In this document: positions 50,169 to 59,162 of the stretch, piece by piece
How the letters are laid out: each line of letters begins with the position of its first letter
Numbering within the stretch: the first letter of the stretch is position 1
Origin: JAXLWB01 sp046328715
GTDB lineage: Bacteria; Chloroflexota; Anaerolineae; Caldilineales; Caldilineaceae
Direction of reading: 5' to 3'
DNA length: 64,000 nt
Assembly: GCA_046328715.1 (NCBI GenBank)
Contig: JAXLWB010000019.1
Location: forward strand, 62,001 to 126,000
Notes under the pieces: generated by a model
The model's database searches: none
Seen by the model: the letters and a program-made list of their open reading frames with translations, nothing else
Told to the model about the DNA's origin: nothing
Position numbers and translations under genes: made by a program

Positions 50169-50191
50169 ACAGATAACGTACATTTATCTGT
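50169..50191. promoter_or_regulatory. Inverted repeat, probable autoregulatory operator
   Basis: ACAGATAA (50169-50176) and TTATCTGT (50184-50191) form a perfect 8-bp inverted repeat 20 bases before the Phd-type antitoxin start. An AT-rich TAAAAT lies just before it at 50162. Phd antitoxins repress their operons from such sites. Confidence 0.5.
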
Positions 50192-50211
50192 TCACTGAAG
50201 GAGATACCACC

Positions 50212-50478
50212 ATGTCCATGATCCTTCCAACGTTACCAATTACTGACTTGCGCACCAAGCAACCCGAAATATTAAGTACCCTCCAACAGACCCCTGTTGT
50301 GCTGACTCATCGGGGTCATGGCGCAGCCGTTCTCGTCAGCCCCACGCAATGGAATGCCCAACAAGCCGAATTGAAGCACTTACGTCTGCTCTTAGAAGCG
50401 ATGCAGATTAAGGCAAAAGGCGAACCGATGGTTTCTCTAGCAGAAGTGAAACGTCAGATTGCGGCAAAAAAAGGCTAA
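50212..50478 (+). CDS. Phd/YefM-family antitoxin
   Basis: An 88-residue protein: PTLPITDLRTKQPEILSTLQQTPVVLTHRGHGAAVLVSPTQWNAQ is the Phd/YefM DNA-binding fold; the C-terminal helix (LEAMQIKAKGEPMVSLAEVKRQI) would bind a toxin. The start ATG 50212 follows GAAGGAGATACCACC. A small gene follows 6 bases later. It belongs to the first of two toxin-antitoxin modules between fragments of the 51822 gene. Confidence 0.9.
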   Translation: MSMILPTLPITDLRTKQPEILSTLQQTPVVLTHRGHGAAVLVSPTQWNAQQAELKHLRLLLEAMQIKAKGEPMVSLAEVKRQIAAKKG

Positions 50479-50484
50479 TCTCCC

Positions 50485-50730
50485 ATGATTTGGGACATCG
50501 AGTTTAGCCAAGAAGCCAGTAACTATGCGATTGATTCGCATCCCTACAACGAAAATGTGCTCATTGCGATCGAATTTTTGGCCTCTAACTCAAATGGACT
50601 GCCGAATGAAGGGACCTATCAACTTTTGGAAGACTGGTGTATTTGGGAAATCGCCGATCATACCGTCGTCTATCAAAAGGATGAGGTCATTTTCCATATC
50701 TATATTTGGGTGATTAAGCCTACCGAATAG
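50485..50730 (+). CDS. Probable small RelE/ParE-like toxin
   Basis: An 81-residue protein: IEFSQEASNYAIDSHPYNENVLIAIEFLASNSNGLPNEGTYQ, then ICIWEIADHTVVYQKDEVIFHIYIWVIKP. The ending strand pattern (VVYQ..EVIFHIYIW) resembles RelE/ParE toxins, but the similarity is weak and the protein is short. The identification rests mainly on its place 6 bases after a Phd-type antitoxin. It could also be an unrelated partner. Confidence 0.55.
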   Translation: MIWDIEFSQEASNYAIDSHPYNENVLIAIEFLASNSNGLPNEGTYQLLEDWCIWEIADHTVVYQKDEVIFHIYIWVIKPTE

Positions 50731-50863
50731 CCTCTCAGGGAGAGGCTTACCGGCACTTGTAAAACCTAAAGCTGCCACACTAACGGTTACACATCTTTTG
50801 CCCAAACTCGTTCCTTCCGCTTTCCTTATCTCTCCATCTCCACTCTCTTATAAAGCTTACTCA

Positions 50864-50889
50864 CCCTGACCAAAATCTCTGAAATCCAA
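50864..50889 (+). repeat. Second, degraded copy of the 51822 gene start
   Basis: CCTGACCAAAATCTCTGAAA plus TCCAA matches the start CATGACCAAAATCACTGAAA plus TCCAA at 51821 in 23 of 25 positions. The ATG has become CTG. It is preceded by a similar CTCCACTCTC tract. It lies between the two toxin-antitoxin modules; the 50731-51028 gap otherwise contains a promoter at 50956. Confidence 0.65.
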
Positions 50890-50955
50890 GTATCTCTCTA
50901 CTGATATACATTAGTTTCAGCACTGCCCTTGTCCCTGTGCAGAATTAAAGAAAAA

Positions 50956-50984
50956 TTGCAGAATGGTGGAAATTGAATTATGCT
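50956..50984 (+). promoter_or_regulatory. Promoter of the VapBC module
   Basis: TTGCAG (50956-50961) and TATGCT (50979-50984) are spaced by 17 bases. The antitoxin starts at 51029, giving a short leader. Confidence 0.5.
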
Positions 50985-51028
50985 AACTATGAAATGATCT
51001 GCTCTGGAAAGCAAGGGAGAATCATCCA

Positions 51029-51301
51029 ATGGCGTTGAATATCAAGAACGCTCAGGTAGAAAGTTTGGTTGCCGAAGTAGCAAAAATCGCCGGAGAATCC
51101 AAAACTGAGGCGGTGCGCAAAGCGCTGCAAGAGCGGCGTGACCGCTTGTTTTTGACGCGAATGGGCGCAGGAAGTGAAAGACGCTTGTGGATGCTGTTGC
51201 AGAATGAAATCTGGCCCCGCATTCCAGCCGCCCAAAAGGGTGTGCGCTTGACCAAGAAGGAAGAGGAATCCATTCTGGGCTATGGCGAAGCGGGCATATG
51301 A
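51029..51301 (+). CDS. VapB-type antitoxin (PSK operon transcription factor family)
   Basis: A 90-residue protein beginning MALNIKNAQVESLVAEVAKIAGESKTEAVRKALQERRDRL, the ribbon-helix-helix-like start of the Rv0623/PSK group. The C-terminal ...LTKKEEESILGYGEAGI would contact the toxin. The stop overlaps the start of the PIN gene by ATGA, giving coupled translation. It should neutralise the toxin and repress the promoter at 50956. Confidence 0.9.
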   Translation: MALNIKNAQVESLVAEVAKIAGESKTEAVRKALQERRDRLFLTRMGAGSERRLWMLLQNEIWPRIPAAQKGVRLTKKEEESILGYGEAGI

Positions 51302-51684
51302 TTCTGGACTCGTCTGCCATTGTGGCGATCTTTTTCCAGGAACCCCACTATGAACTTCTTCTGCAGAAATTGGCAAAGGCGGAGAGTATCGGCATCGGCG
51401 CGCCAACGGTCGTTGAATGTGGGATTGTTTTATCCGCACGCATGAACACCGATGCACGGAACCTACTATCTCGTTTTCTGAACGAAATGAACGTGACTGT
51501 GATCCCTTTTGCAGAATCACATTTTGGCGTTGCGGTAGGAGCTTGGCTGGCATACGGCAAAGGCAGACATCCGGCTGCCCTTAACTTTGGCGACTGTTTG
51601 GCCTACGCAACTGCCAAAATGGCTGATTTGCCGTTATTGTGTGTTGGGGACGACTTTGTGCAGACCGATATTGATCTTGCCTGA
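51298..51684 (+). CDS. PIN-domain toxin (VapC)
   Basis: A 128-residue PIN ribonuclease. Catalytic acids are in MILDSSAIVAIFFQEP (Asp3), VVECGIVLSAR (Glu near 41), and FGDCLAYATAKMADLPLLCVGDDF (Asp near 100 and 118). Its start overlaps the antitoxin stop. The module is complete, and it sits directly upstream of the mannonate-dehydratase-like gene. Confidence 0.93.
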   Translation: MILDSSAIVAIFFQEPHYELLLQKLAKAESIGIGAPTVVECGIVLSARMNTDARNLLSRFLNEMNVTVIPFAESHFGVAVGAWLAYGKGRHPAALNFGDCLAYATAKMADLPLLCVGDDFVQTDIDLA

Positions 51685-51821
51685 AGTCATTTCATCACCT
51701 GCCTTTGCTGAGAGACAAACAATTGTAGTTGCGCAACTTCTGCAAAACTCTATCCTACGAGTTTCCCAATCTCCCAATCTCCCAATCTCTAATCTCTAAT
51801 CTCTTCCCAAGGACACGCACC

Positions 51822-53036
51822 ATGACCAAAATCACTGAAATCCAAACCATCCGCAGCCGGGTCAATGGCACCTGGCTCTTTGTTAAAGTGCTCACCGACC
51901 AGCCAGGATTGTACGGCATCGGCTCGGCCAGCGATCACTACCGCTGCCGCACGGTGCAGACGGCGATTGAGACGATTGCGCCCATGCTCATCGGGCGTGA
52001 CGCTAGCCAGATCGAAGACATCTGGCAAGCGATCTATACCAGTGGCTATTGGCGCAACGATTCGATCATCAACACGGTGCAGGCTGGGATCGACATGGCA
52101 CTGTGGGACATTAAGGGCAAAGAGGCGGGGATGCCCGTCTATCAACTGCTGGGCGGCAAATGCCGCTCGGCGGTGATGTGTTACGCTCACGCCGCCGGCG
52201 ATACGTTGCAGGAGTTGGAAGAGGATATTCGACGCTACATGGAAGAGGGCTATCATGTCATCCGTTGCCAGATGGGACCCTATGGCGGCGGCGGTTTTAA
52301 GGACGCGAGCCAGGCCGGTTTTCCCAAGCCTCATTGGGCGCAGCGCAACGCCTTTGATGATGAAGCCTATTTGGAAAACATCCCCAAGATGTTCGACTAC
52401 CTGCGCAGCAAACTCGGCTTTGGCCCCAAGTTGACCCACGATGTCCACGAGCATCTCCACCCGACCAACGCCGTCATGCTGGCCAAGTTGCTCGAACCCC
52501 ATCGCCTCTTCTTCCTGGAAGATCTACTCTCACCTGAGCAGATTCACTGGTATCGCCAGGTGCGCCAGCAGTGCAATACCCCGCAGGCGATGGGTGAACT
52601 CTTCATCAACCCGCACGAGTGGATCCCGCTGATTACCGACCGCCTGATCGACTTTGTGCGTGTGCGTGTCTCCAAAGGGGGCGGCATCACCAACTGCCGC
52701 AAGATTGCCACGCTCTGTGAGTGGTTCGGCGTACGCACGGCCTGGCAGGAAGGGGGCGACAACGACCCGGTCAATCAGATGGCTGCGGTGCATCTTGATT
52801 TAGCTAGTTACAGCTTTGGCATCCAGGAAGAGAATCACTTTGCATCCGAAGAGGTCGCGCTCTTCCCTGGCTGCGCACGGATGGAAGGCGGCTACCTCTA
52901 CGCCAACGACCAACCAGGACTCGGCATTGACATCGACGAGGCCGCCGCCCGAGCCATCGTCAACCCCGAACTGGCTGCAAAATCCTTCTACATCGCCGAA
53001 GATCGCCGGTCGGATGGCTCGATTGTGCGACCTTGA
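51822..53036 (+). CDS. Mannonate dehydratase/RspA-like enolase-superfamily protein
   Basis: About 404 residues. The capping domain has IGRDASQIEDIWQAIYTSGYWR and AGIDMALWDIKGKEAGMPVYQLLGGKCR. In the barrel, AHAAGD and GYHVIRCQMGP are followed by the Asp-bearing THDVHEHLHP, FFLEDLLSPE, and AMGELFINPHEW with the remaining metal ligands. HLDLASYSFGIQEENHF and GYLYANDQPGLGIDIDE are typical of the ManD/RspA group. It converts D-mannonate or a related sugar acid to the 2-keto-3-deoxy acid. The start ATG 51822 follows CCCAAGGACACGCACC. Two shorter copies of this start are upstream. Confidence 0.9.
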   Translation: MTKITEIQTIRSRVNGTWLFVKVLTDQPGLYGIGSASDHYRCRTVQTAIETIAPMLIGRDASQIEDIWQAIYTSGYWRNDSIINTVQAGIDMALWDIKGKEAGMPVYQLLGGKCRSAVMCYAHAAGDTLQELEEDIRRYMEEGYHVIRCQMGPYGGGGFKDASQAGFPKPHWAQRNAFDDEAYLENIPKMFDYLRSKLGFGPKLTHDVHEHLHPTNAVMLAKLLEPHRLFFLEDLLSPEQIHWYRQVRQQCNTPQAMGELFINPHEWIPLITDRLIDFVRVRVSKGGGITNCRKIATLCEWFGVRTAWQEGGDNDPVNQMAAVHLDLASYSFGIQEENHFASEEVALFPGCARMEGGYLYANDQPGLGIDIDEAAARAIVNPELAAKSFYIAEDRRSDGSIVRP

Positions 53037-53044
53037 GAATGAAA

Positions 53045-53106
53045 GTTCAGAGCCGTTAGCGTCAGCGTACGGAGTTGCCCGTACGCTGACGCTGACGGCT
53101 CTGAAC
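53045..53106. repeat. Palindromic repeat, family G, copy 2
   Basis: GTTCAGAGCCGTTAGCGTCA and GCGTACGG pair with CCGTACGCTGACGCTGACGG and CTCTGAAC, with one mismatch and a 6-base centre. It starts 8 bases after the dehydratase stop, as at 38132 after the dioxygenase gene. Confidence 0.85.
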
Positions 53107-53190
53107 TTGCAACGCGTAGTACGTAACCGCACCACGATTGCGCTACCTCATAAAGGTGAGCTAGGAAGGCAGCAACCCCGTGAGATAGCC

Positions 53191-53298
53191 TGCCATTCTG
53201 AGCGAAGGCTTTTTTAAGCGAAGAATCCTGCGTTATCCAACGCAAGATCCTTTTCTTACAAGGACAGACTCCGCAAACAGCCGCTCCTCAGGATGACA
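53191..53298. repeat. Palindromic repeat, family B, copy 2
   Basis: GCCATTCTGAGCGAAGGCTT, then AAGCGAAGAATCCTGCG, is answered by CGCAAGATCCTTTTCTT and the closing CCGCTCCTCAGGATGACA. It is more degraded than copies at 31229 and 63173. The remaining bases to 53503 show AT-rich leader sequence, including AATCCACAATCCGC units, but no gene. Confidence 0.7.
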
Positions 53299-53503
53299 AG
53301 TTACGTTGGCCGATTTCTTACCGGATCTGCAAGTCGTGGATAACGAATTAATCCACAATCCACAATCCGCATTCCCCACCACCTCTATACCCTCGCCTAT
53401 AACCTATCCTTGTGTCTAGAAGGTTCTCTCTATATTCATCTTCTGCTACTCTCTTCTCAATAAGAAAGTCAGTTTCAATCCATACGTATGAGTAAGGAGA
53501 ACG

Positions 53504-53998
53504 GTGCAACAATCCGGTAATCGTAGCTTCCCAACGACAGCAGGCATCTTTTTCGGGCTAGGCCTGGGTGGTTTCTTTGATGGGATTGTGCTTCATCAGA
53601 TCCTGCAATGGCACCACATGGTAACCAGCGCAGGCTTCCCTGCCGACACGGTTGCCAATCTGAAGTTCAACACGCTGCTCGACGGGATCTTTCATGCAAC
53701 GACTTATCTCTTTGTCGCCATTGGGCTGGCACTCTTTTGGCGGGATGCACATCGTGCGCATATCCACTGGTCGGGCAAGATGCTGTGGGGAACGTTGCTT
53801 ATCGGCTTTGGCCTTTTCAATCTGGTAGAAGGAATCATCGATCATCAGCTACTCGGACTTCATCATGTCAACGAAACGGTTCCGCAAAGCCAGTGGATCT
53901 ACTGGGATCTTGGCTTCCTGCTTTGGGGAGCCGTGATGTTGCTCATTGGCTGGCTGCTCCTGCGAGCTGGCAAGGTAGAGACGGCGGGTGATGCGTGA
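53504..53998 (+). CDS. DUF2243 membrane protein
   Basis: A 164-residue protein with four membrane segments and the family signature GGFFDGIVLHQILQWHHMVTSAGFPAD near residues 22-48. Later parts are DGIFHATTYLFVAIGLALFWRDAHR, LWGTLLIGFGLFNLVEGIIDHQLLGLHHV and LGFLLWGAVMLLIGWLLL. The His-rich loops suggest metal or haem contact, but the function is unknown. The start is GTG 53504 behind AAGGAG. It precedes the molybdenum-enzyme operon by about 130 bases. Confidence 0.9.
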   Translation: MQQSGNRSFPTTAGIFFGLGLGGFFDGIVLHQILQWHHMVTSAGFPADTVANLKFNTLLDGIFHATTYLFVAIGLALFWRDAHRAHIHWSGKMLWGTLLIGFGLFNLVEGIIDHQLLGLHHVNETVPQSQWIYWDLGFLLWGAVMLLIGWLLLRAGKVETAGDA

Positions 53999-54127
53999 TA
54001 CGTGAGTTTTCGGCTAACACTTCACGCACCACTCACCACATTTCTCGCAATAACAATGAAAACACAAGTAGCGGATAGCAGGTAAAAGACGATTCCGCAA
54101 TCCGCAATTTCCCATTGGAGTGAACTG

Positions 54128-54643
54128 ATGGCCCAAATTAATCTTGATCTAAATGGTGTAACACATACCCTGGCTGTCGAACCTCGCCGTACGCTGCTGG
54201 ATGCGCTACGCCATGATTTGCAACTGACGGGCACCAAGAAGGTTTGCGACATGGGCAACTGTGGCGCTTGTACGGTGCTGGTTGACGGGCAAGCCATGTA
54301 CGCATGTCTTCTGCTGGCGATAGATTGTGCAGATCGCCGAGTTACCACCATCGAAGGTGTCTCCTTAAACGGTACGCTTGACCCGCTACAGCAGGCTTTT
54401 ATCGATGCCGATGCCTTCCAATGTGGCTTCTGTACGTCGGGGCAGATCATGAGCTTGCATGGCTTGCTCCTGGAGAATCCGACACCCAGCGACGAAGAGA
54501 TCATACGTGCTGTTTCGGGCAATCTCTGTCGCTGTGGTGCCTACCGCAATATTCTGCTGGCCGGACAGTTGGCGGCAGGCCGGGGCCAAGAACAACTCGC
54601 TGAACACAACGAGGGGGGCACGCATGCCAATTCAACACATTGA
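54128..54643 (+). CDS. Molybdenum hydroxylase, 2Fe-2S subunit (CoxS/XdhC-type small subunit)
   Basis: A 171-residue iron-sulphur subunit of the xanthine oxidase family. The N-terminal plant-type 2Fe-2S site is CDMGNCGACTVLVDGQAMYAC, and the second 2Fe-2S site includes FQCGFCTSGQIM and NLCRCGAYRN. It relays electrons from the molybdenum centre to FAD. The stop lies 20 bases inside the start of the large subunit gene. The three genes are in the order S-L-M. Confidence 0.94.
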   Translation: MAQINLDLNGVTHTLAVEPRRTLLDALRHDLQLTGTKKVCDMGNCGACTVLVDGQAMYACLLLAIDCADRRVTTIEGVSLNGTLDPLQQAFIDADAFQCGFCTSGQIMSLHGLLLENPTPSDEEIIRAVSGNLCRCGAYRNILLAGQLAAGRGQEQLAEHNEGGTHANSTH

Positions 54644-56969
54644 GGCGCTGCGCGGTGAAAGCAAAAAGGGCAAAGACGAGATCCAGCTCGCCGAAGGCGG
54701 TGAAGTTGCAGCCTGGGGGCTCGACGCTGAATTGACGATTGTCGGGCACGCCCATCCGCGGCTTGAGGGGGCCGACAAAGTAACTGGACGTGCCCGCTAT
54801 GCTTCAGACATGCACCTCTCCGACCAACTCTACGGTCGGATTCTGCGCAGCCCCTACCCTCATGCCCGCATTCGTCATATCGACACCAGCGCAGCGGCGA
54901 CCCTTCCGGGTGTCCACGCCGTGCTTAGTTCCGCCGACGAACTGGATGTCACCTTTTACGAAGAGGAATCGCCACTTTTCGCCAACACCCTGCGCTTCCA
55001 GGGCGATGAGGTTGCCGCAGTTGCCGCCGAAAGTGAAGAAATTGCCGAAGATGCCCTGCGCTTGATCAAAGTGGACTATGAGGTGTTGCCGTTTGTCAGC
55101 AACTTGGCGGCGGCCATGCAGCCAAATGCTGCTGCGGTCCACACCGAAAGCAACATCCTGGAACCCAAAACCTACGAGCGGGGCGATTGGGAAGCGGGTT
55201 TGCAAGCTGCCGACGTAGTGATTGATCAGATTTATACCACGCAGACTGCTGTCCACAATTCATTGGAGAGCCACGGTTGCACCGCACGCTGGGAAGGCGA
55301 ACAGTTGACGCTCTGGGAATCGACCCAAGGCATTTTCGAGGTGCGCGAGCAGGTGGCCGAAAAGCTCAAATTACCCGAGCATCGTGTGCGTATCATCAAG
55401 CAGCACATGGGTGGCGGCTTTGGTGCCAAACAGGTGGTTTGGAAACCCTCTGTGATCGCAGCCCTGCTCGCTAAGAAGGCTGGACGCCCCGTACAACTGA
55501 TGCTGGAGCGCCAGGGTGAAAACCTAGCGGCGGGCAATCGCAATGCCACCCAACAGAGCGTGCGTATCGGTGCAAAACGGGATGGTACGCTGACTGCCAT
55601 TACTGCCGATATCTATATGTCAATCGGTGCCTACCAAGTGGGCGGTGAGGGTAGCAATGTGGCTGGCGTCTACGAGCGTCTCTACCGTTGCCTGAATGTA
55701 CACACCCAGCAAGCCCAGGTCTACACCAACATTGGGCCTAGCGTTGCCTTTCGTGCGCCAGGCTATGTCGAAGGAGCCTTTGCACTCGAGTCGGCGATAG
55801 ATGAATTGGCGCGTGCGCTCCAAATCGACCCGCTGGAACTGCGGCTGCGCAATTATTCCGAACGCGACCAGAAGAAAGATCAACCATATACCTTGCCCGA
55901 AGGCTTGCGCCTCTGCTACCAACGGGCCACGGAAGCCTTCGGTTGGCCTAATCAGCAACAAAGCGTTGACACTCAAATAATGACAGGTAACAAGCGGCGT
56001 GGCATCGGCATTGCAGCGCATGAGTGGGGCGGCGGCAGTGGCCATCCCCCCGGTTATGCCTGGGTCAAGTTTAACGGCGATGGCAGCGTGGATGTCATTA
56101 CTGGTGCGCAGGATATCGGGACCGGTTCACGCACGGGTCTAGCTCAAGTGGCTGCCGAAGAGTTGGGCATCCCCCTCTCCCAAATCAACTTGCATTTGGG
56201 AGATACCGCTACGGGACCCTACGCCCCAACCAGCGCTGGCAGCGCCACCCAGGCAACCTTGGGACCAGCCATCCGTGTGGCGGCTGCCAATGCTCGACAA
56301 CAACTGCTCGAAGTGGCATCCTTGATCTTGGAAGAAGAGCCAGAAAGGCTACGCATACGTGATGGCAAAGTCTTCGTTGAAGGACAGCCAGAAAACAGTG
56401 TCACCGTGGCCGAGGTCACTGGGCGGGTAGCACCGCAGATGATTCAAGGCCAAGGGGCACGAGGTCCGAATCCCGAGGGCAAAACCATCCGCACCTTTGG
56501 CGTCCAATGTGCTGAAGTGGAGGTCGATGTGGAGACGGGTGAGGTTACGCTTCTACGTCTGGTTGCTGCGCATGATTGTGGCCGTATTATCAACCCGACT
56601 CTGGTCGACAGTCAGGTGATTGGTGGCATTACGCAAGGCATTGGCTTTGCCTTGACCGAAAGTCAGGTGATTGATGAGGCAAGCGGCACTGTGCTCAATC
56701 CAAACCTGGAAGAGTACAAGATCCCAACTATCGCCGATGTTCCACTGATCTTGCACGCCCGCGTCGGGCAACCAGATGTAGAAGCCAACAGTACCGGAGC
56801 CAAAGGCATCGGCGAGCCGCCCTTGGTGCCGACTGCGCCCGCCATCGCCAACGCCATTTTCGATGCAGTTGGCCTCCGCTTGCGCAATGCACCGCTGACT
56901 CGCCAGCGACTCGTCGAACATTTAGCAACACCACCGATGGCTTCCCAACCATCTGGAGAAAAGAGATGA
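54624..56969 (+). CDS. Molybdenum hydroxylase, molybdopterin-binding large subunit
   Basis: About 781 residues. The a/b hammerhead begins HPRLEGADKVTGRARYASDM; QHMGGGFGAKQ is the first cofactor loop, followed by GPSVAFRAPGYVEGAFALESAIDELARAL with the conserved active-site region. ITGAQDIGTGSRTGLAQVAAEELG and GAKGIGEPPLVPTAPAIANAIFDAVGLRL are the late motifs, the last containing the Glu that acts as base. It hydroxylates an aldehyde, N-heterocycle or CO-like substrate. The start is ATG 54624; the frame is open upstream without a site. The following FAD gene overlaps by ATGA. Confidence 0.94.
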   Translation: MPIQHIEALRGESKKGKDEIQLAEGGEVAAWGLDAELTIVGHAHPRLEGADKVTGRARYASDMHLSDQLYGRILRSPYPHARIRHIDTSAAATLPGVHAVLSSADELDVTFYEEESPLFANTLRFQGDEVAAVAAESEEIAEDALRLIKVDYEVLPFVSNLAAAMQPNAAAVHTESNILEPKTYERGDWEAGLQAADVVIDQIYTTQTAVHNSLESHGCTARWEGEQLTLWESTQGIFEVREQVAEKLKLPEHRVRIIKQHMGGGFGAKQVVWKPSVIAALLAKKAGRPVQLMLERQGENLAAGNRNATQQSVRIGAKRDGTLTAITADIYMSIGAYQVGGEGSNVAGVYERLYRCLNVHTQQAQVYTNIGPSVAFRAPGYVEGAFALESAIDELARALQIDPLELRLRNYSERDQKKDQPYTLPEGLRLCYQRATEAFGWPNQQQSVDTQIMTGNKRRGIGIAAHEWGGGSGHPPGYAWVKFNGDGSVDVITGAQDIGTGSRTGLAQVAAEELGIPLSQINLHLGDTATGPYAPTSAGSATQATLGPAIRVAAANARQQLLEVASLILEEEPERLRIRDGKVFVEGQPENSVTVAEVTGRVAPQMIQGQGARGPNPEGKTIRTFGVQCAEVEVDVETGEVTLLRLVAAHDCGRIINPTLVDSQVIGGITQGIGFALTESQVIDEASGTVLNPNLEEYKIPTIADVPLILHARVGQPDVEANSTGAKGIGEPPLVPTAPAIANAIFDAVGLRLRNAPLTRQRLVEHLATPPMASQPSGEKR

Positions 56970-57949
56970 GACCATTTGACTATCACCGTGCCCAGACTGT
57001 GGAAGAGACGTTGGTGCGCTTAACCACGACCAACGATGGTGAAATCCGTCCGCTGGCGGGTGGCACGGATCTGCTCACGCTCATGAAGGGCAACCTTGCT
57101 GCCCCCATCGAGTTGATCGACATCAAGCGGGTTGCCAATCTACCCAAAGGCATCACTGCAACGGCGAGTGGCCTGCAAATCGGTACACTCACCACACTCA
57201 GCGAGATTGAACAGCATCCTTTGCTCGCAGAGCGCTTTCCGCTTCTCGCTGAAGCGGCTGGGTTGGCCGCCACGCCACAATTACGCAACATGGCAACGAT
57301 TGGTGGCAATCTTTTGCAGCGACCGCGTTGCTGGTATTTTCGCAACGAACTCTTCCACTGTTGGCTCAAGGGCGGCGACGATTGTCCGGCCGATGAGGGG
57401 CAGAATGAATTTCATGCCCTTTTTGGTGGCGGTCCCTGCTATGCGGTTCACCCTTCGGACCTGGCTTCGGCGCTGCTGGCGGTAGATGCCGAGGTGCAGG
57501 TGCGCAGTGCAACAGGTGAACGAACGCTTCCGCTGGCAGATTTCTTTGCCTTACCCACCGACGATCGCCGACGTGAGAGCGTGCTGGCTGAGGATGAATT
57601 AATCCTTTCGATCCAGATTCCTTTCTTGCCTGCAACCGCTCGAAGCACTTATCTGAAAGCGATGGATCGCAAAGTGTGGGCCTTTGCGCTGGTCGGTGTG
57701 GCAGCGGTGGTGCAAGTGGAACAAGGACAGATCAGCGAAGCACGGTTGGTACTCGGTGGTGTGGCACCAATTCCTTGGCAGGTCCAGGACGCCGAAGCAA
57801 TGCTGATCGGACAACTGCCCAGTGAGGCGTTATTTACAAGGGCTGCCGAACAGGCGCTGACAGGAGCCGAAAGATTGCAGCACAACACTTATAAAGTACC
57901 GTTGCTCAAAAGCCTGATCCGACGTGCGCTCACCCTGCTGACATCGTAA
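56966..57949 (+). CDS. Molybdenum hydroxylase, FAD-binding medium subunit
   Basis: A 327-residue subunit. FAD-binding motifs are RPLAGGTDLLTLMK near residue 30 and ATPQLRNMATIGGNLLQRPRCWYFRN near 108; the second includes a TIGGN site. The C-terminal domain has VLAEDELILSIQIPF and the coupling WAFALVGVAAVV. It accepts electrons from the 2Fe-2S subunit. The ATG overlaps the large-subunit stop (ATGA). The Cys in PRCWYFRN and GDDCPAD suggests extra cofactor contact seen in some relatives. Confidence 0.92.
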   Translation: MRPFDYHRAQTVEETLVRLTTTNDGEIRPLAGGTDLLTLMKGNLAAPIELIDIKRVANLPKGITATASGLQIGTLTTLSEIEQHPLLAERFPLLAEAAGLAATPQLRNMATIGGNLLQRPRCWYFRNELFHCWLKGGDDCPADEGQNEFHALFGGGPCYAVHPSDLASALLAVDAEVQVRSATGERTLPLADFFALPTDDRRRESVLAEDELILSIQIPFLPATARSTYLKAMDRKVWAFALVGVAAVVQVEQGQISEARLVLGGVAPIPWQVQDAEAMLIGQLPSEALFTRAAEQALTGAERLQHNTYKVPLLKSLIRRALTLLTS

Positions 57950-57988
57950 TTGGCCCTCACGATCGAGGAGAAACAGAAGGAGAACCGT

Positions 57989-58567
57989 ATGAAATTGGAA
58001 CATTTTCATTTCATAGCGTTTATCGGCTTATTATTTACGCTGGCGGTTATGCTCGTTGCCTGTCCCACGAAATTGAACCAAGAACCTTTCGCAAATCAAT
58101 CCCCGGCGACTACGGCGACAAGCGCTGTTTTTTCCGATGCAGTTGAGATCCAATGGCTCGCAGGATCGGGTTCAGCAGCGGAACACGGGTGGCTGGATCC
58201 TGTAATCGATACACTCGACATCAATACTGAAGATTGTCCATCCGAGCGTTTGGGTACACTTGCCTGGGTTCATAACGAACAGCTATCTGCCGACATAATC
58301 CTACAGGTGCTAAGCACCGATTGGATCTGGGGCGATCTACGCCAGGCGACTAAAGCCCTCACCCACAACGATACCAACGTCTATAAACTTTCCGTTTCCC
58401 ACAACTCTGCCCACCTGCTTGACCGTATCAATCGAGTGGAGGAAGCGCTTCCTCCTGAAGACTTTACCCAAACAACGCACAATAGCCTAAAAACGCAACA
58501 AGCTATCGATTTCGATGTCAATCCGATACAGGATAAGCACGCCCACACCGTGCCATCAACCTGGTGA
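57989..58567 (+). CDS. Hypothetical exported lipoprotein
   Basis: About 192 residues. The N-terminus FHFIAFIGLLFTLAVMLVAC is a signal peptide with a lipobox-like end at Cys. The mature part (SAAEHGWLDPVIDTLDINTEDCPSERLGTLAWVHN) has no motif that I recognise. The start ATG 57989 follows AAGGAGAACC; the stop is followed by a gap with no clear hairpin. It follows the molybdenum hydroxylase by about 40 bases and may be co-transcribed, but no functional link is visible. Confidence 0.6.
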   Translation: MKLEHFHFIAFIGLLFTLAVMLVACPTKLNQEPFANQSPATTATSAVFSDAVEIQWLAGSGSAAEHGWLDPVIDTLDINTEDCPSERLGTLAWVHNEQLSADIILQVLSTDWIWGDLRQATKALTHNDTNVYKLSVSHNSAHLLDRINRVEEALPPEDFTQTTHNSLKTQQAIDFDVNPIQDKHAHTVPSTW

Positions 58568-58744
58568 AGTTTTGATAAGACGCTAGCAGAACAACAAAGC
58601 CTATAGTAACGATTCAGGCGTACCACATCAACCACAACAACGAATGAAGCAAGGAACGAAAAATACGCAACAGTTTCTTCATTCCTCTTCGGGTGACCAT
58701 TGGACATCGTTGTTGTTTCACGGGAGGCTAAACAGTTAAATCCT

Positions 58745-59002
58745 ATGAATAAAGAATGCACCCATCAAGATCAAATTCAACCGGTGACACCCAGTGCTGA
58801 GGGTTGCGAAGAATGTTTGGAATCAGGAGACAGATGGGTTCATCTACGTATCTGTCTCACCTGTGGTCATGTCGGCTGCTGCGACAGCTCGAAGAACAGG
58901 CATGCAACTGCCCATTTCCATGAAACCGGACATCCGATTATTCAATCTTTTGAGCCAAACGAGAAGTGGCGCTGGTGCTATATCGATGAAACGATGCTCT
59001 AG
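58745..59002 (+). CDS. UBP-type zinc finger protein
   Basis: An 85-residue protein with a UBP (ZnF-UBP) pattern: CTHQDQI, then CEECLESGDRWVHLRICLTCGHVGCCDSSKNRHATAHFHETGHPII. In bacteria such proteins are small and of unknown role; in eukaryotes the domain binds the ubiquitin tail. The start at ATG 58745 gives the N-terminal Cys residue used in the zinc site. No neighbour suggests a partner. The preceding 58568-58744 gap has no gene. Confidence 0.88.
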   Translation: MNKECTHQDQIQPVTPSAEGCEECLESGDRWVHLRICLTCGHVGCCDSSKNRHATAHFHETGHPIIQSFEPNEKWRWCYIDETML

Positions 59003-59162
59003 GCGGATACTCGTTCTCTATCTTTCTCGTTTACCCCTGCCAAACGCTCTATCTTAATAGCAGGCTATACCCGTCCTCTATATCTCGGTCCATTAACGAG
59101 CGCCCCTAAACGTGGTAGGGTCATGGCATAACATTTTGCGAGATGAAAAAAGGAGAAAAATC

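Noticed and set aside
53299..53503. tRNA or attachment site next to the island edge
   Set aside because: No cloverleaf or direct repeat of an island end could be found here or near 41300.
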